Positions 50,244 through 57,392 of a stretch of 57,392 bases of DNA are shown here, one piece after another (within the stretch, counting starts at the first letter, position 1; each line of letters begins with the position of its first letter). The DNA comes from SHVZ01 sp044223515. GTDB lineage: Bacteria; Pseudomonadota; Alphaproteobacteria; SHVZ01. The notes below the pieces were generated by a model. The model did not search any database and was not told the DNA's origin. It saw only the letters and a program-made list of their open reading frames with translations. Both the position numbers and the translations under genes were made by a program. The DNA is taken from NCBI GenBank assembly GCA_044223515.1, contig JBGALV010000018.1, positions 1 to 57,392 of the forward strand, read 5' to 3'.

Positions 50244-52406
50244 TCAAGCCTTCTTCAGGTCGTTGTTCATCACCGGCAGCGTGCGGATGCGCTTGCCGGT
50301 CGCCGCCGAGATCGCGTTCAGCACGGCCGGGGCCGCGACCGCGATCGTGGGCTCGCCGACGCCGCCCCAGAAGTCGTTGGTCGGCATGATGATGCTTTCG
50401 ACCACCGGCATCTCGTCGATGCGCATGACGTTGTAGGTGTCGAAGTTCGTCTGCTCGATGGCGCCGTCCTTCACGGTGCATTCGCCATAGAGTGCCGCCG
50501 ACAGGCCGTAGACGAAGGAGCCGGCGATCTGGCGCTCGATCTGGGCCGGGTTGACCGCGTGGCCGCAGTTGGTGCCGGCGACGATCTTGTGGATCTTGAG
50601 CTGACCCTGGTCGTTGACCGAGACCTCGGCGCAGGCGGCGACGTAGCTGCCGAAGCCCATGATCTGGGCGAGCCCGTGGTAGCGGCCGGCCGGGGCCTTG
50701 CCGTAGCCGGCCTTGTCGGCGACCGCCTTGAGCACGGCCATATGGCGGGGCTTGCCCATCTTCAGGCGGAACTCGAGCGGATCCTGGCCAGCCGCCTTCG
50801 CCATCTCGTCGACGAAGCATTCGACGTAGATGGCGTTGTGGTTGAGGTTCACGCCGCGCCAGAAGCCGGCCAGAACGTGCGGATTCCGCATCGCGTGGTC
50901 GATTAGCAGGTTCGGGATCTCGTAGCCGAACTGGCCTTCGGCGCCGCTCGCGTTGAGACCCTGGAAGGTCACCGGGTCCATGCCGTTCTGCAGGCCCTGC
51001 GGGTTCAGCGAGGCTAGGATCGACTGGCCGGAGATGCGCATATGCATGCCGACGACCTTGCCCGAGGCATCGAGGCCGGCGGTGAGCTTGCATTGCGTCA
51101 CCGGGTGGTAGGCGCAGTGCGTCATGTCCTCTTCGCGCGACCAGATAAGCTTGATCGGCGTGCCCGGCATCTGCTTGGCGATCAGGACTGCCTGACGGAC
51201 GTAGTCGGTGCGCCCGCGGCGCCCGAAGCCGCCGCCGAGCAAGGTCTTGTGCACGTCGCACTTGGCGACGGGATGGCCCGAGGCCTCGGCCGCGGCGGCG
51301 AGGGCTGCCTCGCCATTCTGCGTCGGCCCCCAGACCTCGCACTTGTCGGCGGTCCAGAGAGCCGTGCAGTTCATCGGCTCCATGGTCACGTGGTGCTGGT
51401 AGGGGTAGCTGTAGGTCGCCTCGACCTTCTTCGCGGCCCCCGCGATCGCCGCCTTGGCATCGCCCGCCTTGTTGCCGATGAAGGCGTTTTCGGCGGTCAG
51501 GCCCTCGGCCAGCATCGCCGTGATGTCGTCGCTCGAGACCTTGGCACCGGCGCCGCCGTCCCACTCGACCGGCAGCGCGTTGATCGCGGTCCGCGCCTGC
51601 CAGTAGGTGTCGGCGACCACGGCGACGGCGTTCTCGACCGCCACCACCTTCTTGACGCCCGGCATCTTCTCGACCTTCGCGGCATCAAAGGTCTTGAGCT
51701 TGCCGCCCTGGACCGGCGTGTCGCGGATGGTTGCGGTCAGCATGCCCGGCATCTTGAGGTCGATGCCATAGACCTGGGCGCCGGTCAGCTTGTCCCTGGT
51801 GTCCAGCCGCTTGAGACCCTTGCCGGCGATCTTCCAGTCCTTCGGATCCTTGAGCGCGGGATCCTTCGGCGGCTCCAGCTTGGCCGCGGCCGCCGCAACC
51901 TTGCCGTAGGTCGTGGTCTTGCCGGAGCCCTTGTGCGTGATGACGCTGTTGGCCGCCGAGCACTCGGCAGCCGGCACCTTCCACTCGTCGGCGGCGGCGC
52001 GGACCAGCATGTCGCGGGCGGCGGCGCCGCCCTGGCGGACATAGTCGTGGGACTCGCGGATGCCGCGGCTGCCGCCGGTCGAGTAGTTCTTCCACACGCG
52101 GCCGCGCGCCAGGTTCTGCCCGGGCGTCGGGTATTCGGTAGTCACCTTCGACCAGTCGCACTCGAGCTCCTCGGCGACGAGCTGGGCGAGGCCGGTCAGC
52201 GTGCCCTGGCCCATCTCCGAGCGCGCGATGCGGATGACGACGGTGTCGTCCGGCTTCACGACGACCCAGGCGTTGACCTCGGGCACGGTGGCGGTCTGAG
52301 CCGCGGCGCCGCCGAAGGGAATGCCGAAGCCGAGCGAGAATCCGCCAGAGACGGCGGCGGCGCTGGCGAGGAACGTGCGGCGATTGAGAGCGGTCTGCGT
52401 GGTCAT
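50244..52406 (-). CDS. Molybdenum hydroxylase large subunit, isoquinoline 1-oxidoreductase beta-like (IorB-type)
   Basis: This 720-residue Mo-binding subunit belongs to the xanthine oxidase superfamily. It carries a Tat signal (NRRTFLASAAAVSGGFSLG), so the enzyme is exported to the periplasm. Recognisable are RSEMGQGTLTGLAQLVAEEL, STGGSRGIRESHD, LLGGGFGRR, HHVTMEPMNCTALW and, near the end, WGGVGEPTIAVAAPAVLNA with the likely catalytic glutamate. Paired with the 2Fe-2S subunit upstream, it would oxidise an aldehyde or N-heterocycle and pass electrons to cytochromes. Immediate linkage to soxXYZA is unusual. The substrate is not predictable. Confidence 0.88.
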   Translation of the reverse strand: MTTQTALNRRTFLASAAAVSGGFSLGFGIPFGGAAAQTATVPEVNAWVVVKPDDTVVIRIARSEMGQGTLTGLAQLVAEELECDWSKVTTEYPTPGQNLARGRVWKNYSTGGSRGIRESHDYVRQGGAAARDMLVRAAADEWKVPAAECSAANSVITHKGSGKTTTYGKVAAAAAKLEPPKDPALKDPKDWKIAGKGLKRLDTRDKLTGAQVYGIDLKMPGMLTATIRDTPVQGGKLKTFDAAKVEKMPGVKKVVAVENAVAVVADTYWQARTAINALPVEWDGGAGAKVSSDDITAMLAEGLTAENAFIGNKAGDAKAAIAGAAKKVEATYSYPYQHHVTMEPMNCTALWTADKCEVWGPTQNGEAALAAAAEASGHPVAKCDVHKTLLGGGFGRRGRTDYVRQAVLIAKQMPGTPIKLIWSREEDMTHCAYHPVTQCKLTAGLDASGKVVGMHMRISGQSILASLNPQGLQNGMDPVTFQGLNASGAEGQFGYEIPNLLIDHAMRNPHVLAGFWRGVNLNHNAIYVECFVDEMAKAAGQDPLEFRLKMGKPRHMAVLKAVADKAGYGKAPAGRYHGLAQIMGFGSYVAACAEVSVNDQGQLKIHKIVAGTNCGHAVNPAQIERQIAGSFVYGLSAALYGECTVKDGAIEQTNFDTYNVMRIDEMPVVESIIMPTNDFWGGVGEPTIAVAAPAVLNAISAATGKRIRTLPVMNNDLKKA

Positions 52407-52420
52407 GGCTGGTTCCTCCC

Positions 52421-52870
52421 TCAACCCTTCGCCGCTTCGTGGATGGCGGCGCGGATCTGCTGGTAGGTGCCGCAGCGGCAGATGTTGGTCATTGCCGCAT
52501 CGATGTCCTCGTCGGTCGGCTTCGGGTTCGTCTTCAGGAGCGCGGTCGCGGCCATGATCATGCCGCTCTGGCAGTAGCCGCATTGCGGCACGTCCTGGGC
52601 GAGCCAGGCTTCCTGGATCTTGTTCATCTTGCCGTTCTCGGCGAGGCCCTCGATCGTCGTCACCTTGCGGCGGCCGACCGAATTCAGCGGCACCTGGCAG
52701 GAGCGGTTGGGAACGCCGTCGATATGCACCGTGCAGGCGCCGCACTGAGCGACGCCGCAGCCGTACTTGGTGCCGGTCAGGCCGAGGTTGTCGCGAAGCA
52801 CCCAGAGCAGGGGCGTCCGGGGATCGGCGTTGGTGTCGTAGACCTTGCCGTTGATGGTGATGGCGACCAT
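52421..52870 (-). CDS. Two-[2Fe-2S] subunit of molybdenum hydroxylase (IorA-type)
   Basis: This 149-residue electron-transfer subunit has the plant-ferredoxin-type cluster (Cys38, Cys43, Cys46 and Cys58 in GCGVAQCGACTVHIDG and following) and the second cluster (Cys97, Cys100, Cys131, Cys133 in CGYCQSGM and ICRCGTY). It partners the IorB-type subunit 14 bp downstream. It has no signal and would be carried out by the Tat signal of its partner. It is the first gene of the leftward run that continues into soxXYZA. Confidence 0.93.
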   Translation of the reverse strand: MVAITINGKVYDTNADPRTPLLWVLRDNLGLTGTKYGCGVAQCGACTVHIDGVPNRSCQVPLNSVGRRKVTTIEGLAENGKMNKIQEAWLAQDVPQCGYCQSGMIMAATALLKTNPKPTDEDIDAAMTNICRCGTYQQIRAAIHEAAKG

Positions 52871-52995
52871 GAGAACGCTCCCGTCGGTTCGACCGTTATT
52901 CCTTCTGCGGGAAGCCTAGCGTGGGAGACGTTCGCGCGAAATGACGACCCGCTCACAAACCTGCGAGTGCCGCCCTCGGACCTTTTGGGAATTGC

Positions 52996-54045
52996 CTAGC
53001 TTTTAGCGCTCGTGCTCGCCTTTGCGAGCATGGCATGGGCCTTGGGCGAAGCACGCCGGGTCGTCCGGTGCGCCGCCTTGCGGACGGGCGGGCGCGGAGG
53101 TTCGGCGATGGGAATCGGAGCGAGATCCAGCTCCGCCGTGCTTTCGGCGAGACGCATCTGCTCCTTCTTCCCGGTCGTTTCCGCCATCTCGACCTCGTCG
53201 ACCGGCCGTGCCGGCAGGGTGCGGAAGCCCTGGTCGAGCAGCTGCATCATATGCGCGTCGCGGATCCGGCCGGACGATCCTCCGAAAACCACGCCGATCA
53301 CGCGCCGGCCTTCGCGGACGGAGGAGGCGACGAGGTTGTAGCCGGAAGCGTAGGTGTAGCCGGTCTTGACCCCGTCGGTGCCCTTGTAGAGGCCCAACAG
53401 CCGGTTGTGGTTGTAGTAAGCGCGTCCCTTGTACGTGAACTGGAAGATCGAGAAATATTTGTACTCGGCGCGGTAGTCGCGGAGCATCGCCATTGCCAGC
53501 AGCGCCATGTCGCGTGCCGAGGACACCTGCCGCGGATTGGGCAGGCCGGAGGCATTGGCGAAATTGGTCTGGTCCATGCCGAGTTCGCCCGCGCGCTCGG
53601 TCATCCGCTTGCAGACGTCCTCCTCCGTGCCGCCGAGCGCTTCCGCCAGCACGACCGCCGCGTCGTTGGCGGAGCGCGTGACCAGGCCGAGGATTGCCTG
53701 CTCGGCGGTGATCGTCTCGCCCTTCCGCAAGCCGAGCTCGGTCGGGGTCATGGCCTCGGCATGGGCCGAGACCGGCAACTGCTGCTTGAGCTGGATGTCG
53801 CCGCGCTTCAGCGCCTCGAAGGTCATGTAGAGCGTCATGATCTTGGTCAGCGACGCGGGGGGCAGTGTGTGGTCGGCGTTGGTTGCGGCCAGGACGCGAC
53901 CGCTGTCGCCGTCGAGGATGATCGAGGCGTAGCGGTCGCTGGCGAGGAAGGAGAGGAGAGGCGGGGCGGCGTTCGAAGATGTGATGCTCAACGCCAGCGA
54001 CGCGATGGTCGAAAGAAGTACTGCGCCGATCCGCCGTGCCTGCAT
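52996..54045 (-). CDS. D-alanyl-D-alanine carboxypeptidase (S11, PBP5/6-like)
   Basis: This 349-residue periplasmic enzyme trims the terminal D-alanine from peptidoglycan stem peptides. A signal peptide (VLLSTIASLALSITSSNA) precedes the serine transferase domain, with Ser65 and Lys68 in ASLTKIM, SAN at residues 125-127 and KTG at 227-229. The C-terminal part is a proline- and arginine-rich tail (EPPRPPVRKAAHRTTRRASP) in place of the usual PBP5 C-terminal domain, which may bind the wall or membrane by charge. It stands alone. Confidence 0.92.
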   Translation of the reverse strand: MQARRIGAVLLSTIASLALSITSSNAAPPLLSFLASDRYASIILDGDSGRVLAATNADHTLPPASLTKIMTLYMTFEALKRGDIQLKQQLPVSAHAEAMTPTELGLRKGETITAEQAILGLVTRSANDAAVVLAEALGGTEEDVCKRMTERAGELGMDQTNFANASGLPNPRQVSSARDMALLAMAMLRDYRAEYKYFSIFQFTYKGRAYYNHNRLLGLYKGTDGVKTGYTYASGYNLVASSVREGRRVIGVVFGGSSGRIRDAHMMQLLDQGFRTLPARPVDEVEMAETTGKKEQMRLAESTAELDLAPIPIAEPPRPPVRKAAHRTTRRASPKAHAMLAKASTSAKS

Positions 54046-54289
54046 CGCTGCCTCCGTTTTTCCGCGGAGGTTTTCTCATCGCTCGAACGACCGGCGTAGA
54101 AATCTCTGCTAACGAGTTGTACCGAATTCGGTGCTTTGTATGCGCGTGTGTCCCGAATGTGGCGCCTCGCTTTTTCCGGACACAATTTGATCCGAAATAC
54201 CGCGCTTTGCGCACGTCGATGCCACGACACAACGTGCAACCTCCCCCTGACGCGTCCCGTTTTTCCGTCAGCAATGAGCGGAGGTAGCT

Positions 54290-54472
54290 ATGAAGAAGCT
54301 TTCCATTGCGGCGGTGCTGCTGGCGACCACGGCCTTGGCCGGTTGCGGCAATCCAGCGCCGCGCAGCGATCTGGCATATCTCGACCGGGGCACCGGCACC
54401 TATGTGATGGATCGGAGCCCCTACAACGGCGAGTTCTACGACCGCTACTATTACGGGCCGCGCTACTACTGA
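54290..54472 (+). CDS. Small lipoprotein 1
   Basis: This 60-residue protein has a lipoprotein signal (KLSIAAVLLATTALAGC) whose cysteine would be lipidated. The mature part is only about 43 residues, with a tyrosine-rich end (YDRYYYGPRYY). The ATG has GGAGG upstream. I recognise no function; similar short Tyr-rich lipoproteins are common in alphaproteobacteria. The 54046-54289 gap upstream holds no clear promoter motif. Confidence 0.7.
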   Translation: MKKLSIAAVLLATTALAGCGNPAPRSDLAYLDRGTGTYVMDRSPYNGEFYDRYYYGPRYY

Positions 54473-54617
54473 GCGACTCGCTCTCTGACCGCATTACGGG
54501 CGGTGGACGCAGGAAGCGGTGTCCGCCGTCCGTAGCATGTGGCGATGCGGCGACGCATCTCCGGCTGCGGTGTCCAGACACCTCCGACGGACAACAAACG
54601 CTTAGGAAGGTGCTGCG

Positions 54618-54809
54618 ATGAAGAAGTTGCTTGCCGTGGCGGTGGTCCTGTCGACCGGCCTGCTCGGCGGGTGCGTCGTCTACCCGTACGGCGATCCGTA
54701 TTACGGCGCGCCGGGGTACTACGGAAGTCCCGGCTATTACGGTGGCAGCGTCTATATCGAGGGCGGCGGCGACGGATATCGCCGGCATCGCCACCGCTAC
54801 TGGCGATGA
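54618..54809 (+). CDS. Small lipoprotein 2, Gly/Tyr-rich
   Basis: This 63-residue protein has a lipobox (STGLLGGC) and a mature part made of GYYG-like repeats (YYGAPGYYGSPGYYGG) ending in a basic His/Arg tail (YRRHRHRYWR). It resembles small lipoprotein 1 in its MKKL start and size, and the two may be diverged tandem copies. Function unknown; it is probably an envelope protein. Confidence 0.7.
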   Translation: MKKLLAVAVVLSTGLLGGCVVYPYGDPYYGAPGYYGSPGYYGGSVYIEGGGDGYRRHRHRYWR

Positions 54810-55199
54810 TTGAAGCGGGAGGTCTCCCTGGAAGCGGCGCCCTCGGTCCTGTGGGACGCGGTGGTCGTACTGGACGGCGGCGGTTCGGCCGAGGCCTTGT
54901 CGCAGAGCGGGCACGCGATGGAGTTCCTCAAGGATCAGTACCGGCACTGCAAGCCGATCCTGCTGCTCGGCGCGGCGGCGACGCTTGCTGCCAAGGCCAA
55001 CCTCCCGGCGGAAATGCCGACGAGCGAGGCCGATCCGGGATTGCTGCGCTTCGCGGGTGACGACGTCGCCGGCGTCTTGCCGGCTTTCGTCGAGGCGCCG
55101 CCGCCGGAAGAGGAGCGCGACGTCAAGAGCTCCGCCGAGGCGGCGAAGGTGCAGCAGGAGCGGAAGTCGAAGGGAAATCCGAAGGCGATGTACGGCTAG
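54810..55199 (+). pseudogene. Remnant of the C-terminal domain of a large-subunit catalase (KatE/HPII type)
   Basis: The frame from about 54813 reads SLEAAPSVLWDAVVVLDGG, then GHAMEFLKDQYRHCKPILLLG. This matches the DJ-1/PfpI-like C-terminal domain of large catalases (pattern PSVLFDAV, then AYKHCKPI). The haem-binding catalase core is absent; the sequence directly upstream is the lipoprotein gene. The only possible start is a TTG without a convincing ribosome binding site. I read it as the stranded 3' end of a deleted katE, though a stand-alone small protein cannot be ruled out. The last 40 residues are lysine- and glutamate-rich. Confidence 0.65.
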
Positions 55200-55906
55200 T
55201 GCACTTCGGCCGGCCGGCTGGCCTGGTCGAGGTCCGGCGAGATCCGGGCCTCGGCAAGGCCGATCAGCCGGCTGAGCGCGAAGTTGATCGCGAGGTAGAT
55301 CGCACCGGCGACGAAGAATACTTCGAACGACCGGAAGGTCTCCGAGATGATCCGGTGCGCGAGGCCGGTCACCTCCATCAGCGTGATCGTCGAGCAGAGC
55401 GAGGTCGCCTTGATCATCAGGATGATCTCGTTGCCATAGGCGGGGAGTGCCTGCCTCAGCGCGATCGGGGCGACGATCCGGCGATAGAGCGTGAATCCCG
55501 ACATGCCGAAGGCCCGCGCCGCCTCGATCTGGCCGTGCGGCACGGATTGCAGGCCCCCGCGCACGATCTCGGCGCCGTAGGCGGCCGTGTTGAGGGTGAG
55601 CGCCAGGAGTGCGCAGTAGTAGGGCGAACGGAAGAACCACCAGATGCCCATCTCGTCGAGCACCGGGCGGAACTGGCCGAGCCCGTAGTAGATCAGGAAG
55701 ACCTGCACCAGGAGCGGCGTGCCGCGGAAGACGAACACGAAGCTGTCGGCGATCCAGGCGATCGGCCGCATCCAGCTTCGCATCGCCACCGCCAGCAGGA
55801 TCGCCAGTACCAGGCCGAGCGCGATCGAGGAGAAGGCGAGCTTAAGCGTCAGGGGCACGCCGCCGATCAGCCGGACGAAGGTGGCCCAGAGGAAGTCTAG
55901 ATCCAT
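55196..55906 (-). CDS. Polar amino-acid ABC transporter permease, HisM/ArtM-like
   Basis: This 236-residue permease has about five helices, the FVFRGTPLLVQVFLIYYGLG segment typical of polar amino-acid permeases and the EAA loop AARAFGMSGFTLYRRIVAPIA. It probably pairs with the permease at 56491, which has a nearly identical loop (AARAFGMSGFKMLRRI). A gene on the opposite strand lies between them, so they cannot be in one simple unbroken operon layout. Binding protein and ATPase are not in the window. Confidence 0.9.
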   Translation of the reverse strand: MDLDFLWATFVRLIGGVPLTLKLAFSSIALGLVLAILLAVAMRSWMRPIAWIADSFVFVFRGTPLLVQVFLIYYGLGQFRPVLDEMGIWWFFRSPYYCALLALTLNTAAYGAEIVRGGLQSVPHGQIEAARAFGMSGFTLYRRIVAPIALRQALPAYGNEIILMIKATSLCSTITLMEVTGLAHRIISETFRSFEVFFVAGAIYLAINFALSRLIGLAEARISPDLDQASRPAEVH

Positions 55907-55976
55907 CGGTCCTTATGACTCCGGAACCGTGTCCGGCGGCCCTTGTTCGATCAGGGTACCGGATGGGAGACGGCCG

Positions 55977-56471
55977 ATGACGACACCGCGCGAGCTCGAG
56001 GCGAAGTTCTGGAAGGCGCTCAAGTCGGACATGACGATGATGCTGGGACTCGTCGGCGTCGACGACGGGCACATGCGGCCGATGACGGCACAACTCGACG
56101 ACAACGCCGGCCGCGGGCCGATCTGGTTCTTCACCGCGAAGGACACGGCGATCGCGGAAGCCGTCGGCGGGAACGGCCGCGCCGTCGCGACATTCGCCTC
56201 CAAGGGCAACGACCTCTTCGCCAGCGTCCATGGACGCCTCAGCCTCGACAACGATCGGGCGGTGATCGACCGGCTGTGGAATCGCTTCGTCGCCGCCTGG
56301 TTCGAGCAGGGCAAGGACGATCCCAGGCTGGTGTTGCTGCGCTTCGATCCGGAACGGGCCGAGATCTGGGCCGATGCCTCGAGCATCGTCGCGGGTATCA
56401 AGCTGTTGCTCGGCGTCGATCCCAAGGACGAGTACAGGGACAAGGTCGCCGAGGTATCGCTGAAGCCTTGA
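55977..56471 (+). CDS. Pyridoxamine 5'-phosphate oxidase-family (PPOX) stress protein
   Basis: This 164-residue protein resembles the general stress protein 26 group of split-barrel flavoproteins (MTMMLGLVGVDDGHMRPMTA, IWFFTAKDTAIAEAVGG, RLVLLRFDPERAEIWADAS). Such proteins bind FMN, F420 or haem; the exact reaction is usually unknown. The ATG at 55977 has a GGGAGA binding site. It is inserted on the plus strand between two leftward amino-acid permease genes. Confidence 0.82.
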   Translation: MTTPRELEAKFWKALKSDMTMMLGLVGVDDGHMRPMTAQLDDNAGRGPIWFFTAKDTAIAEAVGGNGRAVATFASKGNDLFASVHGRLSLDNDRAVIDRLWNRFVAAWFEQGKDDPRLVLLRFDPERAEIWADASSIVAGIKLLLGVDPKDEYRDKVAEVSLKP

Positions 56472-56490
56472 GCCAGGAGATCCGGGGCGC

Positions 56491-57270
56491 TCATGCGCGG
56501 CGCATCCCGCGCGTCGCCCAGGCTTCGGCACGACGGAAGGCCCAGGTCGAGGCGGTGGTCAGCACCAGGTAGAACGCGACGGCGGTGATGTAGAAGACGA
56601 AGGGCTGGCGGGTCGAGCCGGCGGCGACATGCGCCTGGCGCAGCAGGTCGGAGAAGCGGGTCTCGTAGATCAGCACCAGGTCGCCGATCTTCACCTCGTA
56701 GAAGATCAGGGTGAGGCCGACGACCGCGACCAGCGCGCTTTCCTTCAGCACGAGCTGCCAGATGTTGCCCATGCCGGGGAGGCCATAGCGCAGCACCTGC
56801 GGGCCGATGATGCGCCGGAGCATCTTGAAGCCCGACATGCCGAAGGCGCGGGCGGCATCGATCTCACCCTTGGGCACCGCGAGGTAGGCGCCGCGGATGA
56901 CCTCGGTCTGGTAGGCGCCGGAGACGATGCCGATCGCGAGCGTGCCCACCAGGAAGCCCGGCAGGCCGATGAAGCCGTCGGCGCCGAACAGGCGGCCGAT
57001 CGCCGTCACCACGGCGCTGCCGCCGAAATAGAAGAGATAGATGACGAGCAGGTCGGGCACGCCGCGAAAGACCGTGGTGTAGGCGTCGGCCGCGCGGCGC
57101 AGGATCGCCGAGTTCGAGAGCTTGGCGACGGCCGCCAGCGTGCCGAAGACGAGCCCGAACAGGAAGCCGGCGATCGCGACCGCAAGCGTCAGCCCGGTCG
57201 CGAACGTCATCTCGTCGAGCCAGCCCTGGGGCCCCCATTGCATGAGCTCGAGGAACGACTTCGGCGGCAT
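56491..57270 (-). CDS. Polar amino-acid ABC transporter permease, HisQ/ArtQ-like
   Basis: This 259-residue permease has the YTTVFRGVPDLLVIYLFYFGG segment and the EAA loop AARAFGMSGFKMLRRIIGPQ. It should form the channel with the HisM-like permease at 55196. Its binding protein and ATPase would be expected upstream on the minus strand, beyond the window edge at 57392. Length and topology are normal. Confidence 0.9.
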   Translation of the reverse strand: MPPKSFLELMQWGPQGWLDEMTFATGLTLAVAIAGFLFGLVFGTLAAVAKLSNSAILRRAADAYTTVFRGVPDLLVIYLFYFGGSAVVTAIGRLFGADGFIGLPGFLVGTLAIGIVSGAYQTEVIRGAYLAVPKGEIDAARAFGMSGFKMLRRIIGPQVLRYGLPGMGNIWQLVLKESALVAVVGLTLIFYEVKIGDLVLIYETRFSDLLRQAHVAAGSTRQPFVFYITAVAFYLVLTTASTWAFRRAEAWATRGMRRA

Positions 57271-57320
57271 GGGGCCTTTCGGACCCCTCTCCCGCGTCTC
57301 TATGCGGGGGAGGGCAGGGC

Positions 57321-57382
57321 GGGGGCGAGCGAAGCGAGAGCTGTCGGTGCGGGCGGCAAAGTTTCTCGCTTCGCTCGCCCCC
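57321..57382. repeat. Long inverted repeat at contig end
   Basis: A perfect 19-bp inverted repeat (GGGGGCGAGCGAAGCGAGA at 57321-57339 and its complement at 57364-57382) spans a 24-base loop. Just before it, a second imperfect pair (cccctctcccgc / gcgggggagggc) lies at 57284-57315. Such stems are common as dispersed intergenic repeats in GC-rich proteobacteria and may end transcription. The run of C that follows may be degraded by sequencing error. Confidence 0.7.
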
Positions 57383-57392
57383 CCCCCAAACC

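Noticed and set aside
54473..54617. Possible terminator stem between the two lipoprotein genes (ggcggtggac with gtgtccgcc)
   Set aside because: The stem is bulged and not followed by a T tract.

Overview
The window looks like a chromosomal contig from a high-GC alphaproteobacterium, probably of the Rhodospirillales type. The reasons are the strongly G/C-ending codons, an FnrN/FnrL-type regulator next to hemN and a complete ccoNOQP-ccoGHIS cluster, SoxXYZA proteins, and many ABC importers with amide- and peptide-degrading enzymes. The genus cannot be read from the sequence alone.

Layout. (1) 1-9573: a cut-off GntR regulator diverges from an eight-gene operon. The operon encodes a peptide-type ABC importer (binding protein, two permeases, two ATPases), a SelA-like PLP enzyme, an M81 (MlrC-type) metallopeptidase and an amidohydrolase. 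Two matching GntR-type operators lie in the divergent gap and a strong terminator ends the operon. (2) 9574-17849: a dimethylformamidase-like protein, a frameshifted isochorismatase-family hydrolase, an amidase, and a leftward run of ggt, ppa, a LysE-type exporter and a PfkB-type kinase. (3) 18028-24908: two overlapping M81 metallopeptidase genes with a second peptide-binding protein that has no permeases, a CPA2 antiporter and a small hypothetical protein. (4) About 24.96-32.28 kb: a probable decayed genomic island ending in tRNA-Gln(CTG). It carries a TauE-type exporter, a Crp-family regulator, a second SelA-like enzyme with an extra C-terminal domain, and AapJ-Q-M-like amino-acid uptake genes without an ATPase. 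The 3' remnant of a serine recombinase runs into the tRNA.

(5) 32.5-46.5 kb: a low-oxygen respiration block. It contains an oxygen-sensing Fnr regulator, three perfect TTGA-N6-TCAA boxes, a two-domain Usp protein, hemN, membrane proteins and the full cbb3 oxidase structural and assembly gene set. As given, ccoN is frameshifted by a 50-bp tandem duplication. (6) 46.7-52.9 kb: an amidase, then soxA, soxZ, soxY, soxX and a two-subunit isoquinoline-oxidoreductase-like molybdenum hydroxylase, all leftward. No soxB or soxCD is present. (7) 53-57.4 kb: a penicillin-binding DD-carboxypeptidase, two tiny lipoproteins, a remnant of the C-terminal domain of a large catalase, and two polar amino-acid ABC permeases separated by an opposite-strand PPOX-family gene.

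The common theme is scavenging of amides, peptides and amino acids, together with microaerobic respiration. The two best candidates for undescribed biology are the SelA-like/M81/amidohydrolase/ABC operon (with its paralogues at 18-22.5 kb and 26-32 kb) and the molybdenum hydroxylase-SoxXYZA cluster, whose SoxY has an unusual carrier tail. Both functional proposals are inference.
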